The translations under genes and the position numbers were made by a program. Shown piece by piece: positions 5,901-9,017 of a DNA stretch of 9,017 nt. The stretch is from Chitinophagaceae bacterium (GTDB taxonomy: Bacteria > Bacteroidota > Bacteroidia > Chitinophagales > Chitinophagaceae): assembly GCA_025455665.1 (NCBI GenBank), contig JALOMC010000072.1:1-9017 (forward strand), read 5' to 3'. Each line of letters opens with the position of its first letter. Position 1 is the first letter of the stretch. The notes beneath the pieces are model-generated. The model saw only the letters and a program-made list of their open reading frames with translations. It was not told the origin of the DNA and did not search any database.

Positions 5901-7259
5901 TTAGCGAGCATCAGAAGGAATGGTAAAGCAGAAACTGGCGCCGCGGCCTTCGGCTGATTCCACCCAAATACGGCCGTGCATCATATCAATGATTTTTTTG
6001 CAAATGGCCAGACCAATGCCAGAGCCGGGATAATGCTGCCGGCTTTGCAAGCGCTGAAAAAGCTGAAAGATCCGATCCTGATTTTCGGGAGCAATGCCAA
6101 TACCATTATCTGTCACGGTAAAAAGCCATTCGTCGGCCGCTTGCCGGGCAGTGATATGTATTTGCGGAAGCTGTCCCTGCGGCTGGTATTTTATGGCGTT
6201 GCTGATGAGGTTCTGAAACAAAAGTCGTAGCTCGGTTTTTGATGCATGAAGCACTGGCATCTGTTCTATAGCAATTTGGGCACCACTTTCCTGAATGGCG
6301 CTGCGCAGCAGCATGGTTACTTCAGTAATCACTTCAGCCACAGGTACCAGTTCACGCTCATGAATACTGCGGCCGGTACGTGAGTATTGTAGCAGGTCGT
6401 CTATCAGTTGCTCCATGCGGCGTGCACCATCGGTAGCAAAATGGATATAAGTGTTGGCTTTTTCGTCTAACTGTTGGCTATACTTGGTTTTTAGCTGCTG
6501 CATAAAGGCCGTTACCATGCGCAGGGGCTCACGCAAATCGTGTGAGGCGAAGTACGCAAACTGCTCCATGTCGGCGCTTTTTACTTCCAGTTTGTTCAGG
6601 GTTTTTTCAAGGTTATTTCTTTCGTCGCTCAGCTTTTGTGTCAGCTGTTCTTGTGTGCTGATGTGTTTGTTTAGCTGCCCTACCAGCCAGCTGAGCAATA
6701 TGGCAAAAAGAAAGCTCAGGAAAATAGTATTAGACACTACCACCAACCATGCTGTAGCAGTGGCTTGCTCAGGGTTGGCTGGCGTAGTATATCCAAAATG
6801 GATAGCCAGCGTCATGCCCAATAAAATGACGGTGTTGAGAGTAGGGTACCAGAAGCGGTACTTATTATTGGTGAATAGCAAACCAAAAATGCTGCAGGAC
6901 AGCAGATAAATCTGCCCCGGACCCTGCAAGCCAATAAAGGCCAACAAAATGATAGAGGCAAAATAGGTAGTACTGAGGAAAAGAATTTTCCGCCAGCGTA
7001 GTGCCAGATTTTCCATCAAAGTTGCCACACCCATCGATAGCAGTACCATTACATCCATGGCGCTTACTACCACCGAGCCTTTGTAGATAGCGTACAGCAT
7101 GCCGGGTACTACCGCAGTAAAGCAAAGCGGAAAGAGAAAAACTAGATTTTCGGCAAATAGCTTGGAGCGCCAATAGTGGATGTCTTTTTTCGACTGGTCA
7201 TCTACACCACAGCGCCTCAGTACTCCATGCCTGTATTGTTGCCACCATTGAGTCATCAC
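5901..7259 (-). CDS. Membrane-bound HisKA-type sensor histidine kinase (orphan)
   Basis: This is a 452-residue histidine kinase. The N-terminal part has about six hydrophobic segments (roughly 38-58, 66-84, 92-112, 117-130, 141-156 and 170-193) joined by short loops, so it is probably an integral membrane sensor of unknown stimulus. A coiled-coil linker (about 197-230) leads to the HisKA box FASHDLREPLRMV with phosphoacceptor H240, of the subtype common in phytochrome-like kinases. The ATPase domain shows the N box QNLISNAIKY (N350, N354), the G1 box DNGIGI (384-389), the F-box-like IFQLFQRL and the G2 box GSGIGLAICKKI (412-423). There is no PAS, GAF or receiver domain and no response regulator next to it in the window, so its partner is unknown. 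Two ATG codons stand in tandem at the start (7259 and 7256). It is convergent with nrdJ and divergent from the phosphatase gene. Confidence 0.94.
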   Translation of the reverse strand: MMTQWWQQYRHGVLRRCGVDDQSKKDIHYWRSKLFAENLVFLFPLCFTAVVPGMLYAIYKGSVVVSAMDVMVLLSMGVATLMENLALRWRKILFLSTTYFASIILLAFIGLQGPGQIYLLSCSIFGLLFTNNKYRFWYPTLNTVILLGMTLAIHFGYTTPANPEQATATAWLVVVSNTIFLSFLFAILLSWLVGQLNKHISTQEQLTQKLSDERNNLEKTLNKLEVKSADMEQFAYFASHDLREPLRMVTAFMQQLKTKYSQQLDEKANTYIHFATDGARRMEQLIDDLLQYSRTGRSIHERELVPVAEVITEVTMLLRSAIQESGAQIAIEQMPVLHASKTELRLLFQNLISNAIKYQPQGQLPQIHITARQAADEWLFTVTDNGIGIAPENQDRIFQLFQRLQSRQHYPGSGIGLAICKKIIDMMHGRIWVESAEGRGASFCFTIPSDAR

Positions 7260-7357
7260 GCTAAGTAAATCAAACTAAAGCTATGCATTCGTACCGGTGA
7301 AAATTTTGATGGAGGTTTTTATTTAGGTTCCGACAGCACCCTTCACAGTCAACTGAG

Positions 7358-7375
7358 GGCCGATGGCCATCGGCC
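7358..7375. promoter_or_regulatory. Perfect 18-bp palindrome, candidate operator
   Basis: GGCCGATGGCCATCGGCC reads identically on both strands, with no central spacer. A hairpin without a loop is poor as RNA, so a binding site for a dimeric regulator is the more natural reading. It sits about 25 bp upstream of a possible -33 element for the phosphatase and 98 bp upstream of the kinase start, where it could affect either gene. The palindrome is seen; the operator role is inferred. Confidence 0.45.
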
Positions 7376-7400
7376 GGACACGTTGGTTCATAACTGTTCG

Positions 7401-7432
7401 TTGTTTTCCGGCCGTTTTTGTAAAAAGCTTTG
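7401..7432 (+). promoter_or_regulatory. Candidate Bacteroidetes-type promoter for the phosphatase
   Basis: TTG (7401-7403) is followed after 21 bases by AAGCTTTG (7425-7432), which matches the -7 consensus TAnnTTTG in all but its first base. The predicted transcript would begin near 7439, leaving about 25 bases before the ATG at 7464. A start inside the longer open frame argues further for the short, signal-peptide start. Confidence 0.3.
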
Positions 7433-7463
7433 CTGTAGCTTGCGGCACAAATTTTTTCCACTC

Positions 7464-8840
7464 ATGCAAAAGCGATTTGTGGTGTTGCTGGCGGTGTTGC
7501 TACTGGCGGGTGCAGCCTTCGCACAGGCGTTTATTGGTCCGGTATTGGGGCCTGTTAGCTTTCGCTCGGCCAGCGTATGGGCCAGTACCGGCGAGGTACG
7601 TGCCACTGTAAAAGCAAGGATTTGGCCGGCAGGCAATAAGGCTGCCGCCAAAGAGGTGACACCACAGGTGCTGACGCCCAATGGGCCCTACCACATGCTC
7701 CGGTTCGACTTTACAGGGCTGGAGCCAGGCAGCCGCTACGAGTATGAACTGACGCCCCTGTTGCCAGCCAACCGCACCGCCGCTGGCGGCCCACGCAGTG
7801 TCAACGGTCAGTTTACCACCCAGGTGCTCTTCCAATGGCGGCAGCCTGCCCCCGATTTCAGCTTTCTCACCGGCAGCTGCGCTTACTTCAATGAACCTGC
7901 CTACGACCGCCCCGGCAAGCCCTACGGTGGCGATAGCAGCATTTTTGAAACCATGGCCAAAGAGCAGGCCGCCTTCATGCTATGGCTGGGCGATAACTGG
8001 TACACCCGCGATGTAGACTACAGCAGCACCTGGGGCTTGTGGTACCGGGCCATCCGCGACCGTAGCATGCCGGTGCTGCAAAACTTTTGGCGCAGCATGG
8101 GCCACCTGGCCATTTGGGATGACCACGACTATGGCCCCAACGATTATGGCAGCAGCTACCACCTGAAGCAAACCAGCCGCGAAGTATTTAAAAACATGTG
8201 GCTAAACCCCAGCACCGGCGACGGACAAGATGGGATATACACCCGCTACACCTATGCCGATGTAGACTTTTTTATGCTGGATGACCGCTGGTGGCGTAGC
8301 TACGACCGGCTGCCCGATAGTGTAAATGGCCAACCCAATGCCGAAAAGCAGATGATGGGCCGGCAACAACTAGCGTGGCTGAAAAACGAGCTGCGCTACA
8401 GCAAAGGCAATCCCTATATCAGCTTCCGCATTATCAGCATTGGTAGCCAGGTACTCAACCCCGGTAGTCCTTTTGATAAGCTGCTCGATTTTTCAGCAGA
8501 GTACCATGATCTCATCAATTTCATCAGGACCGAAAAAATTGACGGTGTCCTCTTTCTTACCGGCGACCGGCACCATAGCGAAATCATCAAAGTGCAGCAC
8601 CCCGGCGTGTATCCGTTGTACGATATCACTTGCTCGCCGCTTACCAGCGGCACGCATGCCTTTAATGGCAAAGAGGCTAGCAATCCCTGGCGGGTGCTGG
8701 GCATCGATAAGTTGCAGAACTACGGCCGCATCAGCATAAGTGGCGGACGTAGCAACCGCAGCCTGAAAGTGGAGTTTGTAGGCCTGAAAGGCGAGAAGTT
8801 GGGCGAATGGGCGGTGAATGAAAAGGAACTCCGCTTTTAG
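7464..8840 (+). CDS. Exported PhoD-like alkaline phosphatase / metallophosphoesterase
   Basis: The 458-residue protein starts with a signal peptide (MQKRF, a hydrophobic stretch to about 19, likely cleavage AFA|Q after residue 20), so it should act in the periplasm or outside. Residues about 25-120 form a beta-rich N-terminal domain like that of PhoD enzymes (RSASVWAS and LEPGSRYEYEL are typical). The catalytic domain shows GSCAY (C139, matching the cysteine iron ligand of Bacillus PhoD), GDNWYTR (D177, N178, Y180), WDDHDYGPND (D219, D220, H221, D222), LDDRWWR (272-278) and TGDRHHSE (D368, H370, H371), the expected metal ligands in order. Such enzymes cleave phosphate mono- or diesters; the substrate here is unknown. 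The open frame extends upstream to a TTG at 7383, but only the 7464 ATG puts the signal peptide at the N terminus. I see no clear terminator after it. Confidence 0.92.
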   Translation: MQKRFVVLLAVLLLAGAAFAQAFIGPVLGPVSFRSASVWASTGEVRATVKARIWPAGNKAAAKEVTPQVLTPNGPYHMLRFDFTGLEPGSRYEYELTPLLPANRTAAGGPRSVNGQFTTQVLFQWRQPAPDFSFLTGSCAYFNEPAYDRPGKPYGGDSSIFETMAKEQAAFMLWLGDNWYTRDVDYSSTWGLWYRAIRDRSMPVLQNFWRSMGHLAIWDDHDYGPNDYGSSYHLKQTSREVFKNMWLNPSTGDGQDGIYTRYTYADVDFFMLDDRWWRSYDRLPDSVNGQPNAEKQMMGRQQLAWLKNELRYSKGNPYISFRIISIGSQVLNPGSPFDKLLDFSAEYHDLINFIRTEKIDGVLFLTGDRHHSEIIKVQHPGVYPLYDITCSPLTSGTHAFNGKEASNPWRVLGIDKLQNYGRISISGGRSNRSLKVEFVGLKGEKLGEWAVNEKELRF

Positions 8841-8929
8841 AGGGCCATGTTTGGTGCCAAAGCTAAACAGCGGTGATTGCGGCAGCAGTTCGTACTTTGC
8901 GGCCGCGGCCAGGGCTGCTCTTTTTCGAT
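8841..8929. repeat. Gap after the phosphatase with a small inverted repeat
   Basis: This 89-bp gap contains TTTGG-TG-CCAAA (8850-8861), a 5-bp dyad around two bases, without a T-run after it, so it is not a terminator by itself. TACTTTG (8893-8899) is one base shorter than a TAnnTTTG element and has no suitably placed TTG. Nothing else stands out. Confidence 0.3.
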
Positions 8930-9017
8930 ATGAAGATTCACATCACGTACGATCGTAATAAAACGCTGCAGGCGCTGCGCTATCATTTTGTGTCGCGGTC
9001 CGAAATCAAAGTATTGC
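8930..9017 (+). CDS. Start of an unrecognised gene, cut by the window edge
   Basis: An open frame starts with ATG at 8930 and stays open for 29 codons to the window end. It begins MKIHITYDRNKTLQALRYHF and continues with VSRSEIKVL. It has no signal peptide and a basic, mixed composition consistent with a cytoplasmic protein. The upstream in-frame stop is a TAA at 8864-8866, with no better start between. It lies 89 bp after the phosphatase on the same strand, so the two could be co-transcribed. I do not recognise the family, and too little is present to assign a role. Confidence 0.55.
   Translation, partial: MKIHITYDRNKTLQALRYHFVSRSEIKVL

Larger units (their letters stand above)
7260..7463. 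other. Divergent intergenic region between the orphan kinase and the phosphatase
   Basis: About 200 bp carry the start signals of two divergent genes. It contains a perfect 18-bp palindrome (listed separately), weak promoter candidates in both directions and an AT-rich AAAATTTT at 7300-7307. On the minus strand TAGCTTTA (7283-7276) differs from TAnnTTTG only in the last base, but has no good -33 partner. No small gene or RNA is evident. Confidence 0.5.

Noticed and set aside
7383..7463. N-terminal extension of the phosphatase from a TTG codon
   Set aside because: It would bury a clear signal peptide 27 residues inside the protein and overlaps the candidate promoter.
8891..8900. TACTTTG as a promoter for the last gene
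   Set aside because: It is one base short of TAnnTTTG, and no TTG lies at a suitable distance upstream.

Overview
The window looks like a piece of chromosome from a Bacteroidetes bacterium, most likely close to the Chitinophagaceae. The grounds are a LytS/LytTR-type two-component pair, protein signatures of that group, AFA|Q-type signal-peptide cleavage, the absence of clear Shine-Dalgarno sequences, and several weak matches to the Bacteroidetes -33/-7 promoter type. This is inference from the sequence alone. I see no insertion sequence, phage gene, CRISPR array, tRNA or rRNA.

Layout: (1) 39-1873, minus strand: a sensor histidine kinase of the LytS/His_kinase family followed 26 bp later by its LytTR response regulator, a typical two-gene signalling operon. 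(2) 1874-2354: a long 481-bp intergenic region between the divergent kinase and nrdJ. It has no convincing gene but an unusual density of inverted repeats. Two of these are nested hairpins that end in T-runs on the nrdJ strand, and no gene lies upstream on that strand for them to terminate. (3) 2355-5756, plus strand: a large class II (adenosylcobalamin-dependent) ribonucleotide reductase, NrdJ, followed by a clear intrinsic terminator at 5801-5829. (4) 5901-7259, minus strand: a membrane-bound HisKA/HATPase histidine kinase with no adjacent response regulator, convergent with nrdJ. (5) 7260-7463: a divergent intergenic region with a perfect 18-bp palindrome. (6) 7464-8840, plus strand: an exported PhoD-like metallophosphatase. 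(7) 8930-9017: the first 29 codons of an unrecognised gene cut by the window edge.

The genes form no single pathway: dNTP synthesis, two separate signalling modules and an exported phosphoesterase sit side by side. The point most worth follow-up is the 5' region of nrdJ, where the arrangement of stems and T-runs resembles an RNA-based control region, although I find no recognisable cobalamin-riboswitch box. Whether it is transcribed into the nrdJ leader cannot be settled from the sequence.
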